From the NCBI RefSeq assembly GCF_900104055.1, contig NZ_FNJQ01000002.1:113122-177121 (forward strand): a DNA stretch of 64,000 nucleotides, given 5' to 3'. Positions 41,001 to 56,000 of the stretch are shown piece by piece. This DNA is from Pseudoselenomonas ruminantium. GTDB lineage: Bacteria > Bacillota > Negativicutes > Selenomonadales > Selenomonadaceae. Numbering within the stretch: position 1 is the stretch's first letter; every line of letters begins with the position of its first letter. The notes under the pieces are model-generated. The model saw nothing but the letters and a program-made list of their open reading frames with translations, was not told the DNA's origin and made no database searches. The position numbers and the translations under genes are program-made.

Positions 41001-44000
41001 GGATGATGAAGTCAGAATCAAGGCACCTGAGGGAGTCAGCCTGACTTCGACCAATTCCACGTCAGTGGACAATTCTGCGCGCAGCGAGTCGGAAGGCAAG
41101 GAAAGCTCAAAGGCCTTCGGTATTGGTGTGGGCATTATCAACTATGATGTGAACAATATTGCGCTGGTCAGCGATAATGGCAAGGGGATCATTGCGCCTT
41201 CGGGCAGCACTACGGACGTAGAGAAGGCTGCGCAAAAGATCTATCAGGATACTGCTTTGGCACAAAGCATTGCCGGTGAAACGTTTACGGCCAAACTGGG
41301 GCAGCAGAATACTGAAAAAGGCAGTATTATCACGAATAGCCTTATCATGTCTGCAATCACCACGGGCTCAATGCAGAATGATGCCAAGGCAAAGGTCGTT
41401 TCCAAGACTGCAGAGGATAAATCAGAAGATGCAAACAGCCGCAAGGAGTCCGAGAAATGGACGCAGTGGTCCAAGAAGGGAAACGAAGGGGCAAGTGAAG
41501 CCAAGAAGAATACGGAAGATCTGGAACAGGATAAGGTAGAGGCTCAGAATGAGAGTGCTGCGCCCACCATATCGGGCAAGGAACAGAAAAACAACAACGC
41601 AACGAAAGCCGCCGGAGAAGCCAGTCAGGCGGCAAATCCGGATGACACACCGAAAGAAGAAGGGGCAGCTCCTGCGGCTGGCTCATCTGCAAGTGCAGGG
41701 GCATCTATCGGCATCGAAGGCAGCGCAGCCCTGACTTTCCTGGGCGGGCGGACTGATGCCCTGCTGAATAACGTGACCGTGAAGAATGAGACGGCAGAGA
41801 ATGCGGCTGCACCTGTCGCATCTGTTGCGCTTTCCGCTTTGGATTTCCTTAACTCGATTACCATGGGCGGTACAGATATCCGTAACTCCGTGAAATCGGG
41901 CAATTCGGCAACCAAGGTGGGGATTGGCGGTACGTTTGCCATGAACAGTTCCAATCGGGACGTGGATGCCATTATGCGCAATTCCGAACTGCAGCAGGTG
42001 GGCTCTGTCAGCAATGCTGCTTCCAAGATTGGGATTGAACTGGCAGCGGGCATGGGCGTTAGTGCTTCTAAAGGCGATGGCACCAATGTCGCCGGTGCTG
42101 GTGTAGTGTACTACAATAAGGCCAAGCAGGATATCCATGCCCTTATGATTGGAAATACAATTGCGGGCACAGAAAACAGCACGATTTCCAATAAGGGAAC
42201 CAGTACGGACTTTCAGATTGCAGGAGGCCTGGCGGCTAATTCTGCCAGCGGCGCAAAAACCAATGTAGGAGTGGGCGGTGCTGTGGCCATCAGCAATCTG
42301 GAAAACAATCTGTCCAGTGGCATCATTGGCGGCACCTATCAGAATAAATTCCAGTCGGTAGACGTGACTGCGCAGAAGGGCACTACGCAGATCAATGGTG
42401 CACTGGCGGCAACCTTCGCCGGCGGCGAGAGCGGCTATGGTTTCGAGGGCGCATTTGCCTATGGCAGTGTGAAAAATACCACCCGTGCGTATATTTCCGG
42501 CGTTTCCGGGGATGGATTGAAAGCAGATGCCGTGAACGTCAAGGCTGGGGAGATTCCTGTCCCGAACGCTGCAGACAGCCAGGAGAAAAAGGATAAGGAC
42601 CTGCTGTCTGAAAAAGGCATTGATGTTACGGGTAAACAGTATCTCGATACAACTGCGTCTGCGGCATCCAGTTTGGATGACAACGCAGCCAATACTGATG
42701 CCGGCAACGCTGCTAATGAGGCTGCCAGTGAGGAAGACGAGGCCAAAGCCGAATTGGGGCAGAACAAGAATCTCATCATAACTGCCGCGGTTGCTGGCGG
42801 CTGGAATGGCAAGGCTGGTGTGGGGGCAGGTATATCCTATAACTATGTGAAGAATGATATCGCGGCAGATATCCAAGGCTCCACCATCAAGGCAGATACT
42901 TTGAATGGCGAAGCAGCCAGCGATGCTATGATCGTTTCTGTGGGGGCAGGTGTGGCCATTGGCGGCAAGGCGTTCAATGGTGCCGGTTCCGGCAGCTGGA
43001 ACGATCTCAAGAATGATACAAAAGTCACCTTTGCGGATAACATCATCACGGGGAAAAATGTCAGCGAACAGGCACAGAATACCAGTTCCATCATCAATAT
43101 TGCGGGTGAAGTAGCTGGCGGCAAGGGCATGGCCATGGGGCTGTCCCTGGCGTATAACTCCCTCAATAATACCACGGGGACGTATCTGACGGGCAATGAC
43201 ATCACCTTGCAGGGAACGGATAATTCCGTCAAACTGGCAACCACTAACCAGAGCAAGGCTTTGGCCGTGGCTGGTGGTGTGAATGTGAATGCCAGCCAGG
43301 AAATTGCGGGCGCAGTCGGAACCGTAGCCATCAACCGTGGCGTGAACAATACGGAAAGCGTCATTGACGGCAAGAGTACGGGCGAAAACACAAAACTGGA
43401 TGGCGTGAAGAATCTTTCTGTCACGGCTGAGGAACTGACCAAGAAGACCACCGTTGCGGGCAGCGTGTCCGTAGGCGGCAAGAAAGTGGGCATCGGCGGT
43501 GCTGTGGCCTATGCATCTGTCGGTTCCAAGGATAACAAGGAGAAACTGCGGGCAGAAATCAATCATGCCGATATCACTACGACGTCTGACGGCAAGATTG
43601 ATGTTTCCACCAAGGATAGTAAGACGGAAGGGACGACCACAGAGAAATCCCGCCTTACCACCGTAGGGGCCGGCTTCGGCGTAAGCTGGGGCAAGAATTT
43701 CTTCAACCTGCAGGGAGGGGCGGCTGTAGCGGATATCTACAAGGACAGCCGGGCCTCATTGAACAATACGAACATCAACAAGGGTACGGCTGCAAATTAT
43801 CCCAGCATTGACGTTACGGCGGACACCAAGAGCAAGATCAATACCGTGGGCGTCGGCGGCAGTGTTGATATCGGGACAGCGGTGAAGGGAACTGCGGGTG
43901 TGGCCATCAACCGCATGAATCAGGACACCAAGGCGGAGATGGCTGCGGACAGCGGAACTACTGCCGTCAATGCAGGCCTTACCCAGGTGCGCGCTACAGG

Positions 44001-47000
44001 CGATGGCGATATTCATTCCGTGGGCGTAGGGGGAATGGTAGGCGTAAACGGTCAGGTTGCGTTTGCCGGCTCCGGCAGCTACAACTACATTGGCAATAAC
44101 GTTGACGCTGTCATCAGGAATCAGAACCTTACTTCGAACAGCAGCGTGGGCGTAGTGGCTCAGAGTGACGACCGGCTCTACAATTTTGCCGGCGGTTTTG
44201 CCATTGGCGCGAATACCAAGGCAGGTCTGGGAGCGGCGGTCTCCATCAACAAGATCACAGGCAGCACCAATGCACTGGTACAGGGGGGCTCTTTGCAGGC
44301 CGCCGATTCCGGTTCTATTCAGGTTACCCGTCCACAAGATGAAAATCTTTTTACCACAGAAAAGCTGGATCTCACTACGGAAAGGCAGCGTCTCAGCGAA
44401 AACCGCAAGAAAGAAACGAAGTCCGGCATCGTAGTAGACAGTTCTGCTACGCATACGATCATTTCCCAGCTGGCTTCCGGCGGTGTGGCTGCTTCCTCCA
44501 GCGTGGGTGTTGAACTTGCGGGCACGGTGAACCTCAATACCATCGAAGGGGATACCACGGCCAAAATCAAGGATGCCAATATTGGTTCCGCCGCAAAGGC
44601 TTCCAATGTGAATGTAAACGCTGTGGATTACACCAATTTTGGTTCCTTCACGGGTACTCCCAGCGTGGGGGCAGCGGCAACGGCAGGTGTTTCGGTTGGT
44701 GTTTCTGCAAATTGGGAAACCATGTCCCGCACGACTGCTGCGGAGATTTCCTCGACTGATGATGCTGAGAAGAAGAATGTATATGCCAAAAATTTGACTG
44801 TGGATGCGACAACCAAGCATGGTTCTTCAGCGCTGTCCTTTGCAGGGGCTGTGGGAGCAGGAGCGACGGCCGGGGTGGCTTCTGGCGACAGCATCATGCG
44901 TCATAAGAATACCAGCACTACCAGTGCAGCTTTGGACAAGATAAATGCTGTTTTTGATGGCAAGGCGGAAATCTTGGCTGAGCATCTTGGCAATAGCCGC
45001 ACCATGAACATAGGTGCAAGCTTAGCCGGCGGCTATGCTGCAGTGGCAGCCGGCGCAGGCGTGGCCGTTATGGACGATACATCCACGGTCAAGGCTGTGG
45101 TAAACAGCAGTGATCTGAAGGCGAAGAGCAGCGTGGATGGGAAGGATATCTCTGTCCTGGCGAAAAATGAGAATAACTGGAAGAGCACTTTGGTCACGGC
45201 CAGCTTAGCGGTTGGTCTGGGCGCGGGTTTGGCTGCCAATGTGGGCATCAACAACACCACCAGTGAAACCTCGGCTACGGTGTCCAACAGCCAGCTTAAG
45301 GCGGCTGAGGTAACGATAAATGCCACGGACAAGCTGACGGCAGATTCTACAGGCGGCGTGGGTGCTGGCGGTATTGGCGGTGTCGGGGTTTCTGTTGCCC
45401 TGAACAACATCAATAGCAGTGTCAGCGCCAATGTAGTGGGTGGCTCCGTCGAGGCTGCGAAGAATGTCAATGTGGCTGCGGAAGAAGTGCGCAAATTTGA
45501 CAGCAGTGTGACGGGGGCTGCCGCAGGCGGCATCGGTGTGGGGGTCAACGTGGCTGTTACCTCCATCAACAAGGGCATCACGGACGCTCAGCTCAGTAAT
45601 GCTGCAGATGAAAATGGCAAGAAAACAGATGTCAATAGTACCACGCAGAATGAGATCAACGTCCATCTGAATGGTGCGCAGGGTGTGAACAATGCAAAAG
45701 GTGCCCTGGGCGTCAGCGGAGCCAAGTTCTTTGGCTTGAATGCTGCGGACAAGAGCGACCTTGAAAAGGCCAAGAACACGAACGTAAGCCTTTCTACGCC
45801 GGATACCAAAAAGCAGGGCATCCATACCTCAATCAGCGGTGGTGCGTCCTTGACGGCTGCTGAAAATGTCAATGTGACGGCGAAGGAGACCAGTGATATT
45901 TCCGCGAAGAACGTGACGGTTGGTGTTGGCGGCATGGCTGTTGGTGTCACGGATGCTATCATTCATACGAACCATGACACGGATGTGACGCTTGACAATG
46001 CTGCCATCACGGGCAAAAATGTCAACATCAAGACTCTGCAGGGACAGGCAGACAAAGGTTCCGAAATCAAAGTGACCGCGGTTTCCGTAGGTGCCGGTTT
46101 GGGCGTAGGCGTAGGCTATGCTGGCATCGTTAACAAAGGGGCAACGGATATCAATATCACGGGCAGCACCATCAAAGGTACGGAGAATGTCACAGTCAAC
46201 GCGTTGGACGAGAGCAGGAGCAAGACGCAGATCACCAATGTGGGAGTCGCAGCGCTGGAGGTTACTACTACCTTTGCCAATGTGGAGAATGAAGACAATG
46301 TGGGCGTTACGCTGGGCGGCACGAATAATATTTCTGCTGCTAAGAACATCGCGATTGACGCCAAGAAAGCCAATGCGCTCGAAGCTCATACCCAGGGCGT
46401 AGGCGCGGGCGGTGCCAATGTGGCGGTGAACCATGCCACCATCGAAGACAAGGGGACAGCTGCGGCCAAAATTACGGGGACGGACGGCAAATTCACGGCC
46501 GATTCCTTCCATCTGGGCGCAGCCAATGACACTACGGCAAAGCTCAGCGCGGGCAATACCGCCGTCTCGGTGCTCGGCATCAGCACGATGCGGGGCAAGG
46601 GTGTCATGGACATGGGCGCAGAAACGACCGTCGCGGGCGGCAGCTTCAACGCGAAAACGGTGGAGTTTGCCTCCATGCTCGGCAATGCCCAAGGCCGCAC
46701 CATCGAGGGCAACGTCAAGGGGCACAATATCTCCGTCGGAGCGGTGGCTCCGGATACGGTTCGTCTGGAAACCACGGCCACGGGCAAGGTCAATGTGGCG
46801 AACAGCACCTTTGGCGAGGATACCAACCTCATTTTGGACAACGAGTCCTATGTGGATCGCAAGGCCTATATCTATGATGTCACCGTAGGTGGCGTGGCAG
46901 TGGGCAATTCGAGAGCAATCATCAGCGGCAACGAAAAACTGACCACCACACTTACGGGGAAAGCCGGAATTACGAACAAACTGAACAGCCTGCAACTTTT

Positions 47001-50000
47001 ATCCTATGGCGATAATACGGGCAAGGCCCTGGCTGATGCGGGCGGCGGCGGTCTGGCCGGCTATGTGGGTGCCCATGTGGATAACAAATCCACCAATACC
47101 GTCAGCAGCAGCATTGGCGGCAAGTGGGATACCACGGGTGAAGTCTATCTTTTGGCGGCACAGAAGGATGAGACGCGCCTGACGGCCTCCGAAGGCCACG
47201 GCGGTGTTATTGGCGTGGGCGGCACCAGTGTGGAGAACAACATCGACACCAAACTGAACGCCACGGTAGAAGACAGCACGGAGATCAACGCCGACCGGGT
47301 TCATGTGGGTACGTCAAGTTCCACCATCACCGGGGCGTATAACGATATCAACGCCAACGGTGTTACGGACAACCAGGCCTACACCCTGAAAGACTATTTC
47401 GGCGGGGCCATTGCCGGTAACCGTCTGCGAAGCCTGCTGGAAATTTCGGAAACCGGCAGCGTCACCATCGGGGAAAATGCCAAGATTACCTCCAACAAAC
47501 TGCAGGAATTCATCGCCGCTTCCGATAGCGATCTGGTGAATCATGCCCAGGCCAAGGGCGGCGCTGCAGTAGGTGTTGTAGACACTGTTGCCGAGAACAA
47601 TATCACTGTCAACAATTCGGTAGATGTAAAGAAGGGCGCGCTGCTCAGCAATGAAGCGGCGGCCTCCACAGAGGATATTATCCTTGCCGCTTATGATGAA
47701 CAAAAGCTTAATTCCCATACCGAGGCCACGGTAGGCGGCGCGGCCGGCGTTATGGTGGCCAAAAACAACAACGAACTTAACCGCCGTAGCACGGTGAATG
47801 TAGCGGGTATCATCGAAAGTGGCAGCAAGGTGGGACTGTATGCAGGCGCCAATACGGATGGCGTTCTCTCTAATCTTAAAGCCGATCTCAAGGCAGGTGC
47901 CTATAATCATACAGCCATTCCTGTCAGCACCCCTAGGGTGAATTACAACATTACTGCCGACAAGGGAACGGTGGATGTCAGCGGCACCGTGCGCTCCACC
48001 GGGGACATCAATGTCATCGCCAGCGGCGGCAAGGAAGAAGTTGTCAAAGACCAGAGCCTGTTTAACTGGGTATTGGGCGGCTCCAGCACCGAAAAGAAGT
48101 TCCTGTCCTCTGATGCGGTTGTGGCGGAAGAAGCCTTGCCGAAAGCGAGCACTGTCAATGTGACCGGCTCCCTTATCGCGGGCACAGCAGACCCTATCAA
48201 TCTGACCATCGGTGGCAGCGTGGCAAGCGGGCTCACGATAACGGCACCCGATAATCGGGCCAACAACCGGGTTAAGAATGGCGTCAAACAGGGAACCTTT
48301 GACTATGCCAATACACTGGGCGCGCGTTGGGAAGAGCTGGACAAAATGATTGCTGCTTATGATGGGGCAGATACGAATGTGCTGGCGGCCTATATCGCTG
48401 AGCGCGAGAGAATCCAAAATGACATGATCAATCTGGGACTGGCGGAGAAAGATGAACAGGGCAACTACAAATATACCAGTAACGGCCGTTCCGTCTATTT
48501 TGTAGAAATCCCGGACATTGCTACCAGCGGTGGCAATATCAATGTGACGTCCAATGACCTCATCGGTACGGGTAACCTGCGGGCTAACTCTGCCCCTGGT
48601 GTCACCATCACGAACAATTCGGATGCCTATCTGAAACTGAACAACATTCTTATGGGCGAGCAGGGCGGCAAGATCGTTTATAATACCAATACCATTCCGC
48701 CGAACACAGCCAGCGGCAACGCCAAAATCAACAGCATCAATATAAGCAGTAAATCCGGGGCAAAGTTTGCCGAAATTTACGGCGTAACGGGTGGCGCAGC
48801 AGCCGGGCTGTCGGTGCAGAATACCTTCAAAGGGAATAAGACCAGCACGCTCCAGTTGACGGAACAAATGCGGAAAGAGATTGACAGCAGCAATCTGACA
48901 GCTGCGGAAAAAGCACAGTACAAAGCCGATATTCAGGCCGGAAAGTTCCAATATACCGCCATCACCGATGTGGAGGTAGACGGCAAGCTTAGCAATTTCT
49001 ACGGCAATGTGACCATCAACAACACCAGCGGGGATATCCGTATCAACGGCGGCACCAAGGAACGTCCTACCGGCGTGATGGGAAATACGGTCAGCCTTAT
49101 TGCGGCCCAAGGTACGATTGCCCAAGGGTACAAAGAGGGCATCGTCAATATCAACGGCGATCCGGAGAAGTATTTGGCGGATAAGGCCGATGAAATGAAA
49201 CCAGTTATAGATAATTATTTTCAGTATGGAGGCGAAAATTACCCGAGATCATTTTTTGATGAATTCAACCATGGTCCTCGTATGAATAATGAGTGGGCAA
49301 ATGGCACCAAAACCTACACTCGCCCCGATTCCTCCCAGACGGCCACCGGCTACATCGCCGGACGGGATGTCTATGTGTCTGCCGCCAATGTCAATGTGAA
49401 CGGCCTGATCCAAAGCGGCTACAAGAATTACACCGCCACAGTGACGCAGGCGGACTTGACGGTGGCGCAGAATCAGTCTGCTAACCGTGCGGCTATCGTG
49501 CAGAACCGTACCATGTACAAGGTCAACGAAGGTGGCGCCAAGTGGAATGCTGCGGACAAGGTTTTTGACTATGTGGCGCAGGTCTATTGGGATCCTTCCA
49601 CAAAACAACTCTTTGTGGAGGACATCGAAACCGGCGGAGGCAAGGTCTATCTGACGGGCAGGATTGCCAGCACTGGTGACGGCCGTATCTTGGCGGCGGA
49701 CGGTGCGGCCAATATCACCGTGACCAACGAGACCGCTCTCGATATGAACGTGGGCAAGGTCCTCAACAGCCAAAGAGAAGGTGTCATTACCATCGCCGAT
49801 ACGGCCAAAAACACCTGGACTGAGTACAAGAAAGGGCAGACCCGCACCATCAACGACTATACCAACTATATGAAGAAGCACGCTAAAGATGGCAATCCTT
49901 ATGCGAATGCCACGGTGTCGGCAAATAACCTTTCTGTAAGCAATGCGCTGACCTATACGCCACAGGCAAATCAGACCTATCACTGGGCGAAGGGCGAGGA

Positions 50001-53000
50001 AGAAGGCCGGACGGTAATCAAGCAGCATCACGTGCGCTATGGCATGTGGGGCCTGGTCAAGACCAAGGATATGAGCGAGATCAAAGGCGACTCAAGTAAC
50101 ATAACGCAAATCAGCAGCCAGGATGGCGGCAAGTATGGGCTGCCCGAAGGGGCCACCATTCAACAGAACAGCACTAATGTTCCCGAGGTAGGTAAAATCC
50201 GCGTTGATGCCGCAGAAAACCTCGTCAAAAGCGAAACCTCTGGCGTGCAAAGATGGCTGGAAAAGACAGGGTTCCTAGGTTGGTTCAAGAACTACTATAC
50301 CCGCTGGACGGAAAAGAGCACGAAAGTCAGAACGTACGACTTTTCCATCAATGCATCCCAGAATATCTCCATTGGGCTTTTGGGGGCAGATGTGGGCAAA
50401 ATCGACATCAAGAGCACCAATGCCAATGGCGGCAGCATCAACCTGACGGACAATGTAGCCAACTCCCACAATCAGGCTGTGCTGACGATTGACTCCAAAG
50501 CGGGCAATATCACCCAGTTTGACAACACCACCCTGAAGAGTGAGATCGTGAACCTGTCGGCGAAAGACGACATCAAGAATATCCATCTCGCCTCCATCGG
50601 CACGGCTGTCAAAGACGCCAACGGCAATGTCACATCTGTGACAGATAACATCAAGCTCAATGCCGTTTCCACGGACAAGGGCGATATCGACATCACCGCT
50701 ATGGGCGGCATATTGGAGAATCGTTCCCTGCCGGGGAATGTGCAAATCGTGGCATTGAAGAGTCAGGATGGAAATGCTGCATTCAAGAATGATGCGGCAC
50801 TTGGCGACGTGACACTGAATGCTGCGGGCAATATCACCCAGTCGGGCTCCGGCATAACCGTAGAGGGCCGTGGTATCTATCTGACCAGCGAGGAGGGCGG
50901 TATTGGCACAAAGAGCCAGGCCCTCAACATGGCGGCATCGGATCTGATTTATTCTGCGGACCGCTATGGTGCTCAGGTCAACGCCAGCGCCAAGAACAGC
51001 ATCTATCTGACCGAGGCGGCAGATGGCGGCAATATGCGTGTGGGCAAGATTGAATCAAGGGAAGGGGATGTGAAGCTGACCGTAGCAAATGGCGCTTTCA
51101 TAGACGGACTTCCTGACGAGGACAAATCCGGTTCCATGGACAGTGTGGACGAAATGGTGCACCGCTGGATCGACGCCGGACTCATTGATGGCGAAAAGGA
51201 TGCGCAGGGTAACTATACTTATAAAGGCGCGTACATTACCGGACTGGAAAAAGCCCGTGACGATTACAAGGCGAATATTGAAGCGGCCTATGATGCTCAA
51301 AAGGGTGGCAAGTCAGCGGCTGATTGGAAAACGGAATACACAGAGCAGAAGACTTCTTATCAGTCTTACCTGGATAACAAGGCACGCTATGGACGCCTTT
51401 CGCCAAGTGAGCTTCAGAAATTGGAGGAAAACAGCGATAAGGACTATTTGGCGTATAAGCAGGCTGATAAGTATTATTCCCAATACGGCACTTATGCGAC
51501 GGCAGACGACTATCTGAAAGCGAACAGCACTGCTTATAAGTATGCTCAGTATGCCAGTGCGGAGGCTTATTTGGCGGTGGACGATACTTATAAGGGCTTG
51601 AAAGACAAGGCAGCCAATCCCACGTTTGAATGGACCAAGGACATGATGCTCTACGCCGTCAGCGAAAAGCTGGTGAACCCCGAAGGTGGCAGCAGCACTC
51701 AGACGAATCGGGCCGCCAATGTCCTGGGCAATAATGTCACCTTGTCTGCTGCCCAAGGCGCAGTGGGCACTTTTGCCAACAAATCCACCGAGATTACCGT
51801 GGATGAACTGACAGGCAGCGCTAGAATTGCCAAGATGAAGGAACTCATGAATGCGAATGCTTCTGATGTCACTGTCCACCGGGATGACAACGGCAATCTG
51901 TTGTCTTTTGAAATCAAGGGCAATATGCCTTTGGGCGTTAAGGTCAGTGGAACTTTGGACGTGACGGCGGGCGGCAATATCTCCGTGGCGGGCCGCAAGG
52001 ACGCAGCAGGGGATCATTCTGCCATCGCTGTGGGAACCATTGATGCTACTCAAAACAATGCAAAAGGTGACGTGCGTCTGCATTCTGACATGGGAATCTA
52101 CAACGCCAAGACGGCAGATGATACCAATATCAAGGGCAATAACCTGATCCTCACTGGTGGCAAGGAGAGCATCGGCGCTTCTGAAAAGCCCTTGACAGTC
52201 TCCCTGTCCGGGGAAATGACAGAGGCCCGGGCCGACAAAAATGTGTTCATCAAGAACATGAAAGCTGACGATTACCTCCGTTTGGGAGCCATGGTCGCCA
52301 AGGATACTATTTCTCTGAATAGCGATAAGGGCTTCCTGATGAGCAATGCCAATGCGGAACTTGCGGCTTCTTATATCAATGCCGGCAAGACGCTGACGTT
52401 CAACGCGGATGCAACAAGCGGCATCGTAGGGGCAGAGAATGCTCCTATCCGCATCCTGAATGATCGCGCTGCTGTGAATATCACGGCAAAAGAGGCTTAT
52501 CTGCGCGGTGTGGGCAGCCTGAATTTGGGAATTCAGAATGGCACGCTGGTTCTGGGCAATATCAATACGGCAGGAACTTTCATGGCCACGAGCGATGGTT
52601 CGTTGGCTGTGGGGCGTGAGGAAGAAAAGGATAGCAATGAAAATGTGGTCAAGGAGGCGGTGACAGGTGCCATTCAGACGGGCGGCGACGCAACGCTTGC
52701 TGCTAAGGACAAGCTGACGCTGGACGGCACGGTGAACACGAAAAATAAGACACTGACGCTGAAAGCGGTCGATGGTGACATCACCCAGACGGCTAAGGGC
52801 ATCATTACTGCCGGTGTGGTCAAGACCTTCAATGGCAAATCCCTGTTATTGGAGAATACGGATAATGCATTTGGCAGAATTGAAGTGGATGGCATTGAAA
52901 CTGCTGCGGGAGAAAAGCCGGCCATTGCTGGCGATGTCCGCATTAAGGATAATGCCAGTGCACTGACCGTGGGAATCAAGCGGAACGTGGCAGGGGATAT

Positions 53001-56000
53001 CTCTGTCAGCAATCTCCGTCAAAACGGTACATTGGTCAATGCGGGAGACTTTACGGCTGCAGGCAAAATCAGCCTTAATGCGCAGGGCTCTCTGTTGCAG
53101 GCGGCAAATACGACTTTCACGGCAGGGAATGATGTGGAACTGACTTCGTCCGCAGCAGATATCAGGCAGGCGACTGATGCAGGCATCAAGGCTGCAAAGG
53201 TCACTGCAGTCAGTGCTAAGACTGTGGCTTTGCAGGGGACGGGCAATCAGTTTGGTGTGCTTGCAGTGCAAAGCGTTGATGCGGATGTTCCCCTTCAGGG
53301 CAGCGTTTTGGTACAGGACAGTGCGGACAAGCTGGAGCTTTCGGTTCCGTCTGTGGTCAATGGCGATATCGTGGTAGAAAATACGAAAGGGCAGGGCGTG
53401 ATTCAGGTCGTCTCGGAGCTTCAGGCGAAGGGAGACGGAGCAGATGCCAATGGGGATATCACGCTGAAATCTGACGGAAGCATGAAGGTAGATCGCAACC
53501 TTACGGCAAATCGGGACGTGAAGCTTACTTCGGCCAATGGGGCAATGAACATTGGCGGTGATGTTACTGCAGCCAGTAATATTGCCTTGAAGTCTAAGGG
53601 AACACTGCAGACGGATGCCAAGCTGGCTGCGGGCAATAACATAGAACTCACCTCCACTCAGAGTGATGTATTGCTCCGTGGTGACATATTTACCGGAAGC
53701 CGGATGCCCGTCGATATAGACCTTAATACCGGTAAACTGAATGGAACGTATGATTCTCTCATCATCCATGCAGGAGGCGCTGTTCAGGAAGCTGATGGCG
53801 TGACTATTGCAACACCGGTGGTGGAGACCTACAGCGGCAAAGGCGTATCCATGGAAAGTGTGAACAATGAGTTTGCGGTATTCTTTGCTGATGCACTGAC
53901 AGGCAGGAAAGACATCAATGGCAGTGTCAAGGCTGTGACCAACTATGCTAAGGACCAAAAGGACAATGTGTTCACCGTTGGTGTCGGGGCAAATATTCTC
54001 GGTGATGCAGAATTCACCAATATCAATGGAATCGGTGAGCTGGGAATCCTGATTGTAGAGCCTGAAGATGCGAATGAAAAAATCGAAGTCCTGGGCGGTA
54101 ATGGTGCCGAAGGCGACCTTGTTCTGAGGGCCAGTCAGGATGTGACTGTTTTGGGCGATGCCAATGCGAAACATGATATTGTGATAGAAAGCACGGATGA
54201 TGGTTCTTTCTATGGTGTTGGCAGAGGCTTGAAGGCCGGTAATGATGTCAAAGTGTCAACCGGAGAGACGGTTGCCTATATTGGCACCATCGAAGCAGGC
54301 CATGATATAAGCATCCAGGTGCAGAATGCCGGTTCTGCGGATGACGGAGACGGCATCTATATTGGTACGGTGCCGGACGAAAAATCCTCATCAACGGAGA
54401 ATACATCCTTGAAGGCGGGGAATCAGGCGCTGTTCAATGTAAATGGCAGCGGTGACATCTTACTGTATGGCAATATCGGTGTAGCAAACGGGACGGCCAC
54501 GGTGAATATTTCGGATAAAGGCAATATTTACATTGGCCAGGATGATAAATTGAATGCGAAGTCCATAACGGCGAAAAAGGATGTCAGCCTGCGAACGAAT
54601 GAGGGCAGTATCTTCGTTACCAAATCCATTGCTTCCACCGATGAAAGTGTTACGGCGAAGACCGGCAAAGGGATTATCTTCATTGGTACCGATAAAGTGA
54701 AGAATGAGGAGACCATAACTGCGCAAAAGAATGTCACAGTTGAAACCGATCTGGGAACTGTCTTTATCTTGGGAAAGACTGTAACACAGAATGGCGATAT
54801 CAGCATGAAAGCTGGAAAGGAGGTCTATGAGGAAGACACGGCAAATGAGCAAAAGGGGAATTTCATCATTCGGGATGATGGCAGTCTGATCTCTGGCGGA
54901 GGCATCAAGCTCAATGGACGTAACGGTGATATCCATATCACGGATGATATTCAGGCGAAAAAAGGAATTACCGTCGATATTGCCGAGCGGGGGAATGTTT
55001 CTTTCGACCGGGATGTGAGCGTTACGGGTGATGTGGATATTTCCACGGACCATGGCAATATCGCAGTGGGGCATGGTATCAATTCGGATACTGGAGCAAT
55101 CCGCTTGCAGACCGATAATGGCGATATTCAGGTAGGAAAGGATATCACCGCCGGCAAAGACGTCACGATTTCCAGCCATCAGGGAGATATCATCGTCGGC
55201 GATATAAAACTGGGCAACGATGGTGATGTGCTGGCTAAGAGCGGCAATGTGTCCATCAAGACAGACAAAGGCGTTATTGGCATTGTGAAGACTGTGAAGG
55301 CACAGAACGGCAGTGTTGATATCGAAACTGGTGAAGGCAGTATTGGCATCGGTTATAACGGGGCTGATGTGCCGACAGTGGTGGCTGAACAGGATATAAC
55401 GCTGACGGCTAAAGATGGCATTATCAATGTAGACGGCAAGACGCAGACCATCAAGGGTGATATCAGTGTATATGCACATAACGAAGATCCGGCTGCGGGC
55501 GACAATATTGTACTCCTGCAGAATGGCATACTGGATTCGGGCCGTGATCTGACGCTGCATACCTATAACGGCAGCATCGCGGTGACGGACAGCACTCTGG
55601 CTAAGCGTACGATCAAGATAATCGTAGACAATCAGGGTGATATTGCCTTTGGCCGGGATATCAATGTCGTGGGAGATGTGTCTGCACAGACCGCCAATGG
55701 CAGCATAGCTGTTGCGCATAAGATCAAATCCAGTGAAGGAAGCATTGACATCCTGACGAAGGATGGGAATATACTGATTGGTGACAACGGTCCGGATGTA
55801 GAGACCGTGGCGGCATATAAGGATGTGAAATTGCAGGCCGAAAGCGGTAAGATTGAGGTTTATGGCAAGACATCTACCACAACAGGGGATGTGACCTTGC
55901 TGGCCGGCAATGATGAATATGTGGCAGGTGAAGATGGCAGGAACATTATCATCGATCATAATGGTGCGGTTAGCTCCGGCCGTGATGCTCGTGTGATCGT

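Noticed and set aside
41683..43566. Open frame of 627 codons on the minus strand (also 47314-49125, 45829-46995)
   Set aside because: Antisense shadows of the adhesin gene with the same atypical composition; the plus-strand frame is continuous and has clear domains.
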